DNA of 64,000 bases from CAZYME01 sp964648115 (GCA_964648115.1 CAZYME010000003.1:1-64000), one strand, 5' to 3'. Shown: positions 55,054 through 64,000, numbered from the stretch's first letter. Notes: generated by a model from the sequence alone, not told the origin. A program made the numbers and translations.

Positions 55054-55072
55054 TATTCTGAGTTAATTAAAC

Positions 55073-55098
55073 GCAGGTTGGGTCATGACCCAACCTAC
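55073..55098. repeat. 26-bp GTAGGTTGGGTC palindrome
   Basis: GCAGGTTGGGTCATGACCCA then ACCTAC is self-complementary apart from one terminal pair. It fills the gap between the convergent VOC and HIBCH genes and ends 3 nt from the latter's stop codon. Confidence 0.75.
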
Positions 55099-55100
55099 AG

Positions 55101-56156
55101 TTAAGACAACAACGGCAAATCCGGTTGTCCGCACTCAAAATAATCTGCGACTTTTGCGCTACTTACTTGTGACAACGAACTTGGCTGCCAATGAGGGGAT
55201 TTATCTTTATCGACTAAGAGCGCCCGCACTCCCTCGTAAAAATCATGATCTTGCATAAAATGCCCTACTAAGCAGTAATCCATTTTTATGCAATCAGCCA
55301 TGCTCATAGATTTAGCTTTTCGCATTTGAGCCAAAGTCACTTTAAGACTTAAAGGTGCTTTTTGCTGAAGCGTTTTTGCTGTTTCGTTTGACCAGCTATC
55401 ATCCGTCTCAACAAGGGCCTCCATTATCGATTCGATATCATTATGTTTAAAACAACCGTTAACAGCTGGCTGCGTACTCATAATAGGTGCAGGCTGGGTT
55501 GGCAACGCATAACGCTTCAAACAAGAGTCGACACTGGCGTGTGCATCCGTGGATAAGTCCGCCTCAATCAAGCTAGCTAACGTATTTTGAAATTTATCAG
55601 AGGGAACTATTTTTTTTACAAGACCAAGCTGATGTGCATCTACCGCCCCCAATCGAGCCCCTGTCAAACCTAAATAAACGCCGAACTCTCCAAGACAACG
55701 CGATAATAAATAACTCGCACCAATATCAGGAAAAAACCCAATTCCTGTCTCAGGCATTGCAAAGAGAAAACGCTCACTTGCGACGGGGTGAGATCCATGC
55801 AAAGAAATCCCCACACCTCCACCCATCGTTACCCCATCCATCAACGCAATATAAGGTTTACCAAAATGATGAATAAAATGATTAAGACGATACTCATGCC
55901 AAAAAAATTGCATTTGCTGGGGATTGTGACTACGTCCCATATCATATAACCACCGCACATCACCCCCCGCACAAAATGCTTTACCAGGAGCCGCCTGCAC
56001 CACTACAGCATGTATCTCATTGTCATTTTTCCAAGCATGCAGTTGTTCTTGAAGTGAAATAATCATAGGCAACGTCAGCGCATTTAAAGCTTGCACACGG
56101 TGTAAGGTGACCAAACCGATATGGCGCTCTCGCGTAAAGACAATCTCATCGTTCAT
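55101..56156 (-). CDS. 3-hydroxyisobutyryl-CoA hydrolase
   Basis: A 351-residue crotonase-superfamily hydrolase. KAFCAGGDVRWLYDMG and GVTMGGGVGISLHGS form the oxyanion/CoA pocket; FAMPETGIGFFPDIGASYLL is the HIBCH hallmark (PET-x-IG-x-FPD-x-G). Length is that of HIBCH (~350), clearly longer than simple enoyl-CoA hydratases. It releases 3-hydroxyisobutyrate from its CoA thioester in valine breakdown. It follows the enoyl-CoA hydratase gene by 1 nt, the last gene of a three-gene operon. Confidence 0.93.
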   Translation of the reverse strand: MNDEIVFTRERHIGLVTLHRVQALNALTLPMIISLQEQLHAWKNDNEIHAVVVQAAPGKAFCAGGDVRWLYDMGRSHNPQQMQFFWHEYRLNHFIHHFGKPYIALMDGVTMGGGVGISLHGSHPVASERFLFAMPETGIGFFPDIGASYLLSRCLGEFGVYLGLTGARLGAVDAHQLGLVKKIVPSDKFQNTLASLIEADLSTDAHASVDSCLKRYALPTQPAPIMSTQPAVNGCFKHNDIESIMEALVETDDSWSNETAKTLQQKAPLSLKVTLAQMRKAKSMSMADCIKMDYCLVGHFMQDHDFYEGVRALLVDKDKSPHWQPSSLSQVSSAKVADYFECGQPDLPLLS

Positions 56157-56157
56157 C

Positions 56158-56931
56158 TTATACCCCTTTGAATAAAGCTGGGCGTTTCTCTAAAAACGCC
56201 GCGACTCCCTCAGCCTTATCTTGGCTTGCACATACTTTTGCAAAGTGTACTGCCTCTAAATGCAGCGCATCAGTTAATGACATGTCATAACCACGATCGA
56301 TTGATTCCATAATGCTTGTAATAGCCAATGGGGCTAGATTCAAGATACCTTTTAGCAGTTGTAACGCATGAGGAAGCAATGCATCAGGCTCCACCACTTC
56401 ACTCACCAACCCCCAATTTAACGCGGTTTCTGCATTTATAAAGCGCCCAGTTAAGCACAGATCAAGGGCACGCCCTTTTCCAACTAAACGCGCCAGCCGC
56501 TGCGTACCGCCATAGCCAGGAATAACCCCTAACTTCACTTCTGGTTGCCCAAATTGGGCTGTAGTTGCTGCAATGCGCAATGTTGCCGCCATGATTAATT
56601 CGCAGCCACCACCGAAAGCATAACCGTTAATAGCGGCTAGGGAGGGCTTGCCCAATGTTTCAAGTTGCCGAAAAACATCTTGCCCAAAGCATGCAAATTG
56701 ATACCCAGTCTCCGCATTACATTCAGCTAAACGTGAAATGTCAGCGCCAGCACAAAATGCTTTGCCTTTCCCTGTGAGAAGCACACCTTTTACCTTTGAG
56801 TTTTCTTTAGCGGTTGTAAACAGCTCGGATAGTGCATGCAAAACTTCTGTGCTTAATGCATTTAATTTTTCAGGGCGATTTAGCGTGATTGTCAGAATAC
56901 CATCTTCCAGATGTTGCTCTACATAATTCAT
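56158..56931 (-). CDS. Enoyl-CoA hydratase
   Basis: A 257-residue crotonase. Both catalytic Glu residues are in place: GGGCELIMAATLRIA and FGQPEVKLGVIPGYGGTQRL. The oxyanion hole motif is KAFCAGADIS. In this operon it probably hydrates methacrylyl-CoA in valine catabolism, between isobutyryl-CoA dehydrogenase and HIBCH. A general short-chain role is equally compatible with the sequence alone. Confidence 0.93.
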   Translation of the reverse strand: MNYVEQHLEDGILTITLNRPEKLNALSTEVLHALSELFTTAKENSKVKGVLLTGKGKAFCAGADISRLAECNAETGYQFACFGQDVFRQLETLGKPSLAAINGYAFGGGCELIMAATLRIAATTAQFGQPEVKLGVIPGYGGTQRLARLVGKGRALDLCLTGRFINAETALNWGLVSEVVEPDALLPHALQLLKGILNLAPLAITSIMESIDRGYDMSLTDALHLEAVHFAKVCASQDKAEGVAAFLEKRPALFKGV

Positions 56932-56970
56932 TTGTTACTCCATTGGATTTTCGTTTTGCCTACGGGGGCT

Positions 56971-58125
56971 TTAATCAATATAATATTCTTCATCTAGCAC
57001 AGCTTTTGCCACGATTTCTCGCATGATTTCGTTTGTGCCTTCTAGTATTTGATGGACTCTAAGATCGCGAAATACGCGCTCGATTTGGTAATCACGTAAG
57101 TACCCGTAACCCCCATGTAGCTGCATTGCTTTATCGCTGATTCGAAAAGCGGTATCGGTTGCTAAACGTTTTGCCATAGCACAATACATCGGCGCTTTAG
57201 GATCGTTTTTATCCAATGCATCAGCAGCACGATAAACCATTAAGCGGGCGGCATCAAAATCAGTCAACATATCGGCAAAATAAAAGCGTAAGGCTTGCAT
57301 CTCACTAAGTGGCTTACCAAACTGCTTGCGTTCGTGTAAATAAGATTGTGTTCGGCGCAAACAAGCCGTTGCTCCTCCTAAGGAGCACGCAGCTATATTA
57401 ACCCGCCCGCCATTCAGTGCATTCAATGCGATTTTAAACCCCATCCCTTCTTCACCGACGCGATTAGTGACAGGAACTCGGCAATTTTCAAAATACACCA
57501 TCGCAGTAGGCTGATTACACCAGCCCATTTTCCTTTCAAGCTTTCCGAAGCTAAGCCCTGGGGTGCCGTTTTCTATCAATAAACAACTGATTCCATGATG
57601 CGAATCATCGCCTGTTCTCACCATGCATAAATACACATCACTAACACTACCACCAGAAATAAACGCTTTGGAGCCATTTAAAACGTAATGATCACCATCG
57701 AGGATGGCGCGGCTTTTTAATGACGCAGCATCAGAGCCTGATTCAGGCTCTGTTAGGCAATAACTAGCAAACGCATCCATTGTCGTCAAACGGGGGCCCC
57801 AAGTAGAGCGAAGAGCCTCTGAGGCGTAGCGATCGACTAACGAGGTAACCATATTATGAATAGAAAGATAAGCACTAGTGCTCACACATCCTGTAGCTAA
57901 TTGTTCAAAAATCAGAGCACTATCCAAGCGAGTTAATTGTGTGCCGCCAATATCTTCGCGAGCAACTATACCTGCCATCCCCAACTCTGCCGCCTCGCGC
58001 AATACTTCTTTTGGAAAATAGCATTGCTCATCCCAACTATCTGCATTAGGCAACAATTTATCACGTGCAAACTCAGCAGCCATATCCCTGAAAGCATAAT
58101 GCTCTTCGCTAAGTTGAAATTGCAT
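56971..58125 (-). CDS. Acyl-CoA dehydrogenase, isobutyryl-CoA dehydrogenase-like
   Basis: A 384-residue FAD enzyme. Signatures: YCLTEPESGSDAASLKSRA (FAD/substrate region), ERKMGWCNQPTAMVYFENCR, QLHGGYGYLRDYQIERVFRD and ILEGTNEIMREIVAKAVL, where the EGTNEI Glu is the usual catalytic base. The MGWxxQPT motif and the operon partners (enoyl-CoA hydratase and HIBCH) favour isobutyryl-CoA as substrate, as in mammalian ACAD8. First gene of the operon; the next gene starts 39 nt later. Confidence 0.9.
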   Translation of the reverse strand: MQFQLSEEHYAFRDMAAEFARDKLLPNADSWDEQCYFPKEVLREAAELGMAGIVAREDIGGTQLTRLDSALIFEQLATGCVSTSAYLSIHNMVTSLVDRYASEALRSTWGPRLTTMDAFASYCLTEPESGSDAASLKSRAILDGDHYVLNGSKAFISGGSVSDVYLCMVRTGDDSHHGISCLLIENGTPGLSFGKLERKMGWCNQPTAMVYFENCRVPVTNRVGEEGMGFKIALNALNGGRVNIAACSLGGATACLRRTQSYLHERKQFGKPLSEMQALRFYFADMLTDFDAARLMVYRAADALDKNDPKAPMYCAMAKRLATDTAFRISDKAMQLHGGYGYLRDYQIERVFRDLRVHQILEGTNEIMREIVAKAVLDEEYYID

Positions 58126-58186
58126 AAATATCCTCGTTATTAGTTATCACATATAAGCAATTGCGATCCCTTCGCCCCGCGAGGGT

Positions 58187-58286
58187 AGAGGGTGCCCGAC
58201 AGGGCGGATGAGGGGTGATTAAAAATCTACAACAAGATGTGTTTTTTAATTTAATCTACCCTCACCTGCCCTGTCGGGCATCCTCT
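58187..58286. repeat. REP-like palindrome between the valine operon and recQ
   Basis: Arms at 58187-58214 (AGAGGGTGCCCGACAGGGCG then GATGAGGG) and 58259-58286 are complementary except for a few positions. A second small hairpin, CTCTCCCATCAATGGGAGAG, overlaps the right end. The remaining 58287-58420 region holds the recQ leader without a clear promoter. Confidence 0.8.
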
Positions 58287-58420
58287 CCCATCAATGGGAG
58301 AGGAATCTACTATTCACTATCGGGTGTTGCATCCATTAGTTATCTCAAGATGTCATGTAGCAAAGTAAAGTGATATTATTGCCGACTTTATGTGTCCTGA
58401 AAACAAAAAAGAATAATGAC

Positions 58421-60265
58421 ATGGAAGGCTTAGCGCAAGTCAAATCACCGAAAATAACTGCAGGCCAAATTCTAAAGGATTATTATGGCTTCGATGCCTT
58501 TAGAGCTCAGCAAGAAGAAATTGTTCAAGATGTAATTTCTGGGCTGGACTTATTAGTTTTAATGCCCACTGGTGGGGGAAAATCCCTTTGCTACCAAATT
58601 CCAGCGCTGGTGCGCCCCGGTGTAGGGATTGTAGTATCACCATTAATCGCGTTAATGGAAGACCAAGTTACTAGTTTAAAACTCCAGGGTATTCGAGCAG
58701 CTTACTACAATTCTGCACTGAGCAGTGTCGAAGCGCGTACGGTGCTTGCGCAATTACACAACGGTGAGCTGGACCTTCTCTACATCGCACCAGAACGCTT
58801 ATTGAGTGACACCTTTCTGCAACGACTACAAGAGTGCCAAATTGCTTTATTTGCAATTGATGAAGCACATTGTATTTCCCAATGGGGGCATGACTTTCGC
58901 CCGGAGTATGCAGCCCTGGGCTTACTTAAAACCCATTTCCCTCAAGTCCCCATCATCGCCCTTACTGCCACGGCAGATGTGCAAACGCAGAAAGACATTG
59001 TTCAAAAACTAAATTATCAACCAAAACAATACATTGCTTCATTTAACCGCCCTAATATTCACTATCACGTAGTGATGAAAAATAATGCATTAAAACAATT
59101 AACCCAATTCCTGCAAACCCAAGCCCAGCAATCCGGAATCATTTACTGTGGTACACGGGTTGCGGTAGAACGCCTTACCGCTAAGCTTCAAGAGCTTGGA
59201 TACCGTGCACGAGCCTATCATGCAGGTCTTTCTCATGCGGAACGACGTGAAGCTCAAACACTTTTTCGCCATGACCATATTGATATTGTGGTAGCAACCA
59301 TCGCTTTTGGTATGGGAATTGATAAATCAAATGTGCGCTTTGTAGTTCACCATGACTTACCCAAAACCATTGAAAGTTATTATCAAGAAACAGGTCGAGC
59401 AGGCCGTGATGGATTGCCTGCTCATGCCTTTCTATTATACGACCCAGCTGATAGTGGCAGGTTGCGAGCGCTGATAACCTCTCTTCCAGGAGAAGCACAG
59501 CAACGGATAGAACATCATAAACTTAATCATATGTTAGCTTTTGCAGAAGCAACACATTGCCGCAGACAAATTCTGTTGCGCTATTTTAATGAAACCTATG
59601 AGCAGGCATGTGGCTACTGTGATGTATGTGATAATCCGCCTGAAATCACCGATGCAACCGTTGACGCGCAAAAATTACTTTCCTGCATTTACCGCCTGCG
59701 CCAAAATTATGGGCTCATTCACGTCATTGACGTTCTACGCGGTAGCTCTTCTGAAAAAATAAAACAGTTTGGCCATCAACATTTATCCACCTTCTCCATT
59801 GGTAAAGACAAATCAGCAAACTATTGGAAGCAACTAGCATGGCAATTAATCCATCGAGATTACTGCTTTCAAGATACAGAGCATTTCAACGTCATTCGTT
59901 TAACATCTAAAGCAGTTCCTGTTTTGCGAGGTGAGGAAAATGTGGCTTTGGCGGTGCAACGTGCTGAACTTATAAAAGAGGACTCGCCCAAGAGGAAGAA
60001 AAAAGAGCGCCACAATGCGCTCCCTTTAACAAATAGCCCACTATTTGAAGTATTACGTGCTCTACGGCGCAAACTGGCGGATGAAGAAAATAAACCTCCA
60101 TTTATGATCTTTAGCGACATGACGCTGCACGAAATGGCGCGCATAAAACCACAAACGCCAGAGGAGTTGTTGACTGTTTCCGGCGTTGGGCAACATAAAT
60201 TAGCGCATTATGGACGGTATTTTTTAGATGCTTTGCGAGATAACACTACATCGCAAATCCTGTAG
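58421..60265 (+). CDS. recQ: ATP-dependent DNA helicase RecQ
   Basis: About 614 residues from the ATG at 58421; a GTG 17 codons earlier is an alternative. Helicase motifs: FRAQQEEIVQDVISG (motif 0), MPTGGGKSLCYQIPAL (Walker A), AIDEAHCISQWGHDFRPEY (DEAH plus aromatic-rich loop), IIALTATA and QETGRAGRDG (motif VI). A zinc-binding RQC region follows (four Cys in ACGYCDVCDNP and upstream CRRQ), with an HRDC domain at the C-terminus. E. coli RecQ is 609. Its end overlaps the convergent small membrane gene by 20 nt. Confidence 0.96.
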   Translation: MEGLAQVKSPKITAGQILKDYYGFDAFRAQQEEIVQDVISGLDLLVLMPTGGGKSLCYQIPALVRPGVGIVVSPLIALMEDQVTSLKLQGIRAAYYNSALSSVEARTVLAQLHNGELDLLYIAPERLLSDTFLQRLQECQIALFAIDEAHCISQWGHDFRPEYAALGLLKTHFPQVPIIALTATADVQTQKDIVQKLNYQPKQYIASFNRPNIHYHVVMKNNALKQLTQFLQTQAQQSGIIYCGTRVAVERLTAKLQELGYRARAYHAGLSHAERREAQTLFRHDHIDIVVATIAFGMGIDKSNVRFVVHHDLPKTIESYYQETGRAGRDGLPAHAFLLYDPADSGRLRALITSLPGEAQQRIEHHKLNHMLAFAEATHCRRQILLRYFNETYEQACGYCDVCDNPPEITDATVDAQKLLSCIYRLRQNYGLIHVIDVLRGSSSEKIKQFGHQHLSTFSIGKDKSANYWKQLAWQLIHRDYCFQDTEHFNVIRLTSKAVPVLRGEENVALAVQRAELIKEDSPKRKKKERHNALPLTNSPLFEVLRALRRKLADEENKPPFMIFSDMTLHEMARIKPQTPEELLTVSGVGQHKLAHYGRYFLDALRDNTTSQIL

Positions 60266-60563
60266 CTGGAGCATCTGTTGCTTCACCCGGCGAGAGGCCA
60301 TCAACCAAACCTGCGACTGCTAAGCTGAGCACATGTACGACCGCTGTTGCTAATGCAAGACAGAGCGCTATTGGTAACGTGACTAAAAATGCTATTGGAG
60401 CCAGGATTGGAGTGAAAATAGTTCTGAAAATAAGAGTTATGGGATCACCATTATAATCTCGCCAAGGACCATAAAACAGGTATTGTAATGGTGCAGCACC
60501 AAAGTCCAAATAATTTTTATATCGTCTATCAAAAAAATTATTCACACTATTTACATGGGACAT
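60246..60563 (-). CDS. Small unrecognised membrane protein
   Basis: A 105-residue protein. It has a soluble N-terminal part rich in aromatics (FFDRRYKNYLDFGAAPLQYL), then two strongly hydrophobic segments (about 42-66 and 68-88), and ends GEATDAPATGFAM. GAGAGGT lies upstream of the ATG. No family recognised. It overlaps the recQ 3' end (convergent) and lies downstream of dodecin on the same strand. Confidence 0.6.
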   Translation of the reverse strand: MSHVNSVNNFFDRRYKNYLDFGAAPLQYLFYGPWRDYNGDPITLIFRTIFTPILAPIAFLVTLPIALCLALATAVVHVLSLAVAGLVDGLSPGEATDAPATGFAM

Positions 60564-60665
60564 TTTACTTACCTCTCAAGCAAAAAGATTAAATATTGAA
60601 CGATATTATACTCCATAACATCTCCAAGTTAAATATATATTAATCAAATTGATTGAAATGATCTC

Positions 60666-60872
60666 TTAATGCGCGTGACATCCAATTTTTATTTGTACTT
60701 GGTAATATTTACTTTTATTCCCTTCAATAAATCCTCGGGTGTGTAACACTTCGTACCAATCCAATTTACCATGGGATTTTGCAGCTTCAGCAATGGCGTT
60801 GTTGATAGCGTCTTCGATACTTATTTCAGATGTACCTACTAGTTCAACAACTTGATATACCTTACTAGTCAT
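60666..60872 (-). CDS. Dodecin
   Basis: A 68-residue flavin-binding dodecin: SKVYQVVELVGTSEISIEDA, then INNAIAEAAKSHGKLDWYEV, with the conserved Trp that stacks on flavin, followed by GFIEGNKSKYYQVQIKIG. Dodecamers store riboflavin or FMN. GGAGC precedes the ATG. It starts 20 nt after the ccmI-like gene, so it may ride on the ccm transcript. Confidence 0.93.
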   Translation of the reverse strand: MTSKVYQVVELVGTSEISIEDAINNAIAEAAKSHGKLDWYEVLHTRGFIEGNKSKYYQVQIKIGCHAH

Positions 60873-60892
60873 ATTACTTGCTCCATTAAATT

Positions 60893-61567
60893 TTAAGACA
60901 TCATTTGTTGTGCTTTAGCAATAGCCTTGCGTATTGCCAATGCATCCTCCGATTGTGGTGGAAGGATATTTAGCAAACGCTGCCAGTAATCGATGGCCTG
61001 TTTGTAAGCATGCCCTAGGAACGCATCCATAGCAAGCATTGCTAATGCATCAGGTTGATTTGCATTTTTGTGTAGGACGGACTGAAATAGCCCACGAATA
61101 TTGTCGTTAAATTGCTGGTGATTTAATTGCCATAAGCTTTGCGCATAACTGATGGCAGTCCCTTCGTTCATCGGATCCAGCTGATATGCTTTCGCATATG
61201 CAGAATATGCTTGTTGCCAATCTTCTTGGCTTGCATACAACCTACCTAATAAATACCACCCACGTGCACTCTCAGGCTGTTGCGCCAAACGTGCTTTGAG
61301 TTTAGTGATTAATGCTTGCGGGCTGCCTTGCACAGTTTTTAATAAAGCTTTAACTTGCTCTTGCTTGGCAAGCTCCTGTTGGTAACCTCTCCATTCAAAC
61401 CCCGCACCCCAATAATAATAACCAAGTAGAGGCATAACTAAAAGAACCAAAGCGAATATCAGTGTTTGTACGAAACCACCCCTGCTCTTACGCAATGGGT
61501 AAAGCACAACAAAAATTGTAACAATCGAAAGGATTAAAAAACAACTAAGCAGTTCATAATTACGCAT
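60893..61567 (-). CDS. ccmI: Cytochrome c maturation TPR protein (CcmI/NrfG-like)
   Basis: A 224-residue protein. An N-terminal membrane part has two helices (about 5-22 and 33-52), and a C-terminal TPR-type region follows (GWYLLGRLYASQEDWQQAYS, then AYAKAYQLDP). It corresponds to CcmI, which brings apocytochrome c to the haem ligation machinery. It overlaps ccmH by 8 nt at the end of the ccm operon. Shorter than some CcmI proteins (about 400 in Pseudomonas), more like the C-terminal half of E. coli CcmH. Confidence 0.85.
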   Translation of the reverse strand: MRNYELLSCFLILSIVTIFVVLYPLRKSRGGFVQTLIFALVLLVMPLLGYYYWGAGFEWRGYQQELAKQEQVKALLKTVQGSPQALITKLKARLAQQPESARGWYLLGRLYASQEDWQQAYSAYAKAYQLDPMNEGTAISYAQSLWQLNHQQFNDNIRGLFQSVLHKNANQPDALAMLAMDAFLGHAYKQAIDYWQRLLNILPPQSEDALAIRKAIAKAQQMMS

Positions 61568-61952
61568 ACGGTTGCCTCAAACAAGTACGCCAAAAAATCA
61601 ATAACCCAAGAACCATAAACAGTGCTGGGCCAAACCATAACAAAGCGGTAATCGCTTTCACTGGTGGTTTAAATAAAATAAAATCACCATATCGTGCCGT
61701 CAAATACTGCGTAATTTCGCTATCAGTCTTCCCCGTTTTAACCAGCTGATATACTTCATTGCGTAAATCTTTAGCAAGCCCCGCATTAGAATCAGCCAAA
61801 TCTTGGTTTTGACAAACTAAGCAGCGTAACTCACGTAATAAATGGTTAAATTGCGCTTCTTGTTTGGGTGTGTCTAATGGGTAAGATGTTGTAGCAAAAC
61901 CTTCTGTGTTTATTAATAAAAATAGAAGGATCGCGGCAAAAAAGGCTCTCAT
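61560..61952 (-). CDS. ccmH: Cytochrome c maturation protein CcmH
   Basis: About 130 residues from MRAFFAAILLFLLINTEGFA (signal peptide), with the thiol motif LRCLVCQNQDLADSNAGLA (C-x-x-C), DLRNEVYQLV and TARYGDFILFKPPV, then a C-terminal membrane helix. The motif reduces the haem-binding Cys pair of apocytochrome c. The ATG at 61952 overlaps the preceding gene's stop (ATGA); the longer frame starting at 62000 would lack a signal peptide at its N-terminus. Confidence 0.95.
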   Translation of the reverse strand: MRAFFAAILLFLLINTEGFATTSYPLDTPKQEAQFNHLLRELRCLVCQNQDLADSNAGLAKDLRNEVYQLVKTGKTDSEITQYLTARYGDFILFKPPVKAITALLWFGPALFMVLGLLIFWRTCLRQPYA

Positions 61953-62476
61953 GCAGTTAACTCCAACGCCTTGATTCGTGGTAAAAACTCCCTCTGCCAA
62001 ACCATCGCATCGAGCACTCCTGCATGGCGATAGCGGATTACACCTGTTTTATCGATAAGAAACGTTTCTGGAGCCCCGTATACACCTAAATCAATGGCGA
62101 CTTTCCCCTGCAAATCTTCACCTACCAGTTTATAAGGGTTACCCCATTCAGCTAACCATTGCTTAGACTTTTCGGTATTGTCTTTATAATTTAAGCCATA
62201 AATAGCCACACCTTCCCGCGCCAACTGCAATAAAAAAATTTGCTCGTCTACACAGGCAGTACACCAGCTCGCCCACACGTTTAATAATGCGACGTGGCCA
62301 TATAGCGAAGCTTGAGTAAATTTTGCTTGAGGATCACCTAATATTGGCAATTGAAATTTCGGTAAGGGTTTATCTAATTGCGCCAAAGGCAAGTGATGCG
62401 GATCAAGCGACAGGCCGCGCCAAAAAAACGTAACGAGTAATACAAAAACGATGAAAGGAATAATACGCCATTTCAT
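61949..62476 (-). CDS. ccmG: Thiol:disulfide interchange protein DsbE/CcmG
   Basis: A 175-residue membrane-anchored thioredoxin-fold protein: an N-terminal helix (PFIVFVLLVTFFW), then LLNVWASWCTACVDEQIFLL with WCTAC as the redox motif, and YGAPETFLIDKTGVIRYRHA (cis-Pro loop). It keeps apocytochrome c or CcmH reduced in the periplasm. It overlaps ccmF and ccmH by 4 nt on each side. Confidence 0.95.
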   Translation of the reverse strand: MKWRIIPFIVFVLLVTFFWRGLSLDPHHLPLAQLDKPLPKFQLPILGDPQAKFTQASLYGHVALLNVWASWCTACVDEQIFLLQLAREGVAIYGLNYKDNTEKSKQWLAEWGNPYKLVGEDLQGKVAIDLGVYGAPETFLIDKTGVIRYRHAGVLDAMVWQREFLPRIKALELTA

Positions 62477-64000
62477 TTTGATATCTCATAAGTACAGCTA
62501 GCTTGTTTTTGTTTGCGCAAATAATAACGTGGATTTGCCAAAGCAAACAAACCACCTGCCAAAATTAGAAACCCTCCCCCCCAAATCCATCGCACAAAAG
62601 GTTTATAATACAGACGAACCCCCCACGCATCATCTCCAATTGGTTCGCCTAACGCGATGTAGATATCACGGAAAGGTGTAACATCGATAGCCGAATCCGT
62701 CATCGCCATTTTACCCACATTGTAAACACGCTTTTCAGGGTATATATCAACCTTACTACCCTGCTGATTGATCTGAAAATGCGCCCTACTACCACTGTAA
62801 TTGGGACCAACAAGTGCTGACTCTTCAATGAATTTTATCTGATAGCCGGCAAGCATCGCGCTATTGCCCGGAGCCATTTTCACGTCATCTTGTATGCCAT
62901 AACCTGATGATACGGCCATACCAATCACGGTAGCTGCGACACCGCAATGCGCTACAACCATACCCAAAAATGCCTGATTTATTCCGCGAATACCGCGCTC
63001 TTTTATGCGCATAAATATCGCTTTAAATGTGCTTAGTAATATCCAAAAAGCGAGCATTAATCCTAATAAAACTGAGCCATTTAATTGCTCAGTTAAAACC
63101 AACAATATTAATAAGGGCAAAGATACACTTAATAAAATTGGCCAACGTAATTTGGTGATGGTCTTTTTAAGATTATCCCGCTGCCAATTTAAATGGATTC
63201 CTAGCCCCATCGCAAGCAATAATGGGATCATTAATGGGATAAAAACCGCATTAAAATAAGGCGCACCGACGGATAATTTACCGAGCCCTAATCCGTCAAT
63301 TAATAAGGGGTAAACTGTACCCATTAATACCGTTAACATAGCAACAGTAAGAAATAGGTTATTCAATAATAATGCACTTTCACGAGAAACCGGCGAAGGA
63401 TTATCGCTGCGTTTTAAGGTGTGGGCACGGATTGCGAATAAGAATAACGACCCTCCAATTACAACCAGTAAAAAAAGTAAAATATACAGGCCTCTCTGCG
63501 GATCCACCGCAAAAGCATGCACAGAGGTAAGAACCCCTGAGCGCACCAAAAACGTCCCCACCAAACTCAGCGAAAATGCCGTGATAGCCAGTAACAAGGT
63601 CCAAGCCGTAAATTGCTGACGCTGTTCGCTGACCGCCAGAGAATGTAACAATGCCGTGCCTACTAACCAAGGCATAAAGGAGGCATTTTCAACTGGATCC
63701 CAAAACCACCAACCACCCCAACCTAATTCTCGATACGCCCACCAGCTTCCTAAAGTAATGCCAGCAGTGAGGCAACACCAAGCTGCTAATGTCCAGGGCC
63801 GTGTCCATTTAGCCCATGACGATTCAACTCGACCTAACCAAAGAGCAGCAATGGCAAAGGCAAATGCTACAGAAAAACCAACGTAACCCATATAAAGCAT
63901 AGGTGGATGAAATAAAAATCCTGGATCTTGTAATAACGGATTTAAATCCCGCCCTTGGCTATTTAGAACCTGAAATTGACGTGTGAATGGATTAGACGTC
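62473..64000 (-). CDS. ccmF: Haem lyase subunit CcmF (5' end outside the window)
   Basis: Partial: the frame is open to the window edge, so at least 508 of an expected ~650 residues are present. Upstream of the Met at 63900 it still reads NPLLQDPGFLFHPPMLYMGY, which is CcmF sequence. The tryptophan-rich haem-handling motif GWGGWWFWDPVENASFMPWL is intact, with many membrane helices and a C-terminal periplasmic segment. CcmF ligates haem to apocytochrome c. ccmE/ccmD and others should lie to the right. Confidence 0.96.
   Translation of the reverse strand, partial: TSNPFTRQFQVLNSQGRDLNPLLQDPGFLFHPPMLYMGYVGFSVAFAFAIAALWLGRVESSWAKWTRPWTLAAWCCLTAGITLGSWWAYRELGWGGWWFWDPVENASFMPWLVGTALLHSLAVSEQRQQFTAWTLLLAITAFSLSLVGTFLVRSGVLTSVHAFAVDPQRGLYILLFLLVVIGGSLFLFAIRAHTLKRSDNPSPVSRESALLLNNLFLTVAMLTVLMGTVYPLLIDGLGLGKLSVGAPYFNAVFIPLMIPLLLAMGLGIHLNWQRDNLKKTITKLRWPILLSVSLPLLILLVLTEQLNGSVLLGLMLAFWILLSTFKAIFMRIKERGIRGINQAFLGMVVAHCGVAATVIGMAVSSGYGIQDDVKMAPGNSAMLAGYQIKFIEESALVGPNYSGSRAHFQINQQGSKVDIYPEKRVYNVGKMAMTDSAIDVTPFRDIYIALGEPIGDDAWGVRLYYKPFVRWIWGGGFLILAGGLFALANPRYYLRKQKQASCTYEISK

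Overview
This window reads as a draft-assembly contig from a gamma-proteobacterium of the Legionellales, most likely Legionella or a close relative. The evidence is low-to-moderate GC; an ecto-apyrase (GDA1/CD39) like those of Legionella; a LapG/LapD-controlled RTX adhesin with its type I secretion genes; a Fic protein; a eukaryotic-like protein kinase; and System I cytochrome c maturation genes. No type IV secretion genes lie in the window, so effector status for any gene here is inference. A 100-N scaffold gap (29318-29417) sits inside the adhesin gene.

Layout. 1-2.7 kb: corA-ychJ, a small secreted protein and a YdiI-like thioesterase. 2.8-6.6 kb: a complete agmatine/putrescine operon, aguB-speA-aguA. 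7.0-11.3 kb: an SDR oxidoreductase, remnants of mobile elements, then a 2.2-kb second copy of the 3' part of speA plus all of aguA, ending in a 201-bp tandem triplication. 11.3-16.5 kb: an unusual aspartokinase-homoserine dehydrogenase-like protein, metE and metF. 16.5-22.9 kb: two unrecognised membrane proteins, a Fic protein with twin palindromic operators, a YbiT-like ABC-F ATPase and serS. 23.1-35.5 kb: type I secretion ATPase and adaptor (+ strand) facing a tolC-lapG-lapD-adhesin cluster (- strand). Together they form a c-di-GMP-gated cell-surface adhesin system. 35.8-42.3 kb: small genes, a RelE/Xre-type toxin-antitoxin pair, decayed fragments, gloA and a GAF-PAS-GGDEF diguanylate cyclase. 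42.3-45.6 kb: an acyl-CoA-synthetase/dihydropteroate-synthase fusion and a methyltransferase. 45.7-49.1 kb: an acetyltransferase and an IS481-like transposase, both broken at one palindromic element, then a protein kinase, tRNA-Thr(CGT) and the apyrase. 49.3-52.8 kb: the pnt transhydrogenase and a second small secreted protein. 53-58.1 kb: prfC, a VOC protein and a three-gene valine-catabolism operon. 58.4-64 kb: recQ, a small membrane protein, dodecin and ccmFGHI, with ccmF running off the right edge.

The points most worth a second look are the ANL-DHPS fusion (42338-44617); the AK-HSD-like protein, which lacks ACT domains and has altered catalytic positions; the mosaic speA-aguA duplication, with diverged ends and an identical middle; the paired 31-bp palindromes at the fic start; and the dispersed GTAGGTTGGGTC palindromes, one of which separates two broken genes.
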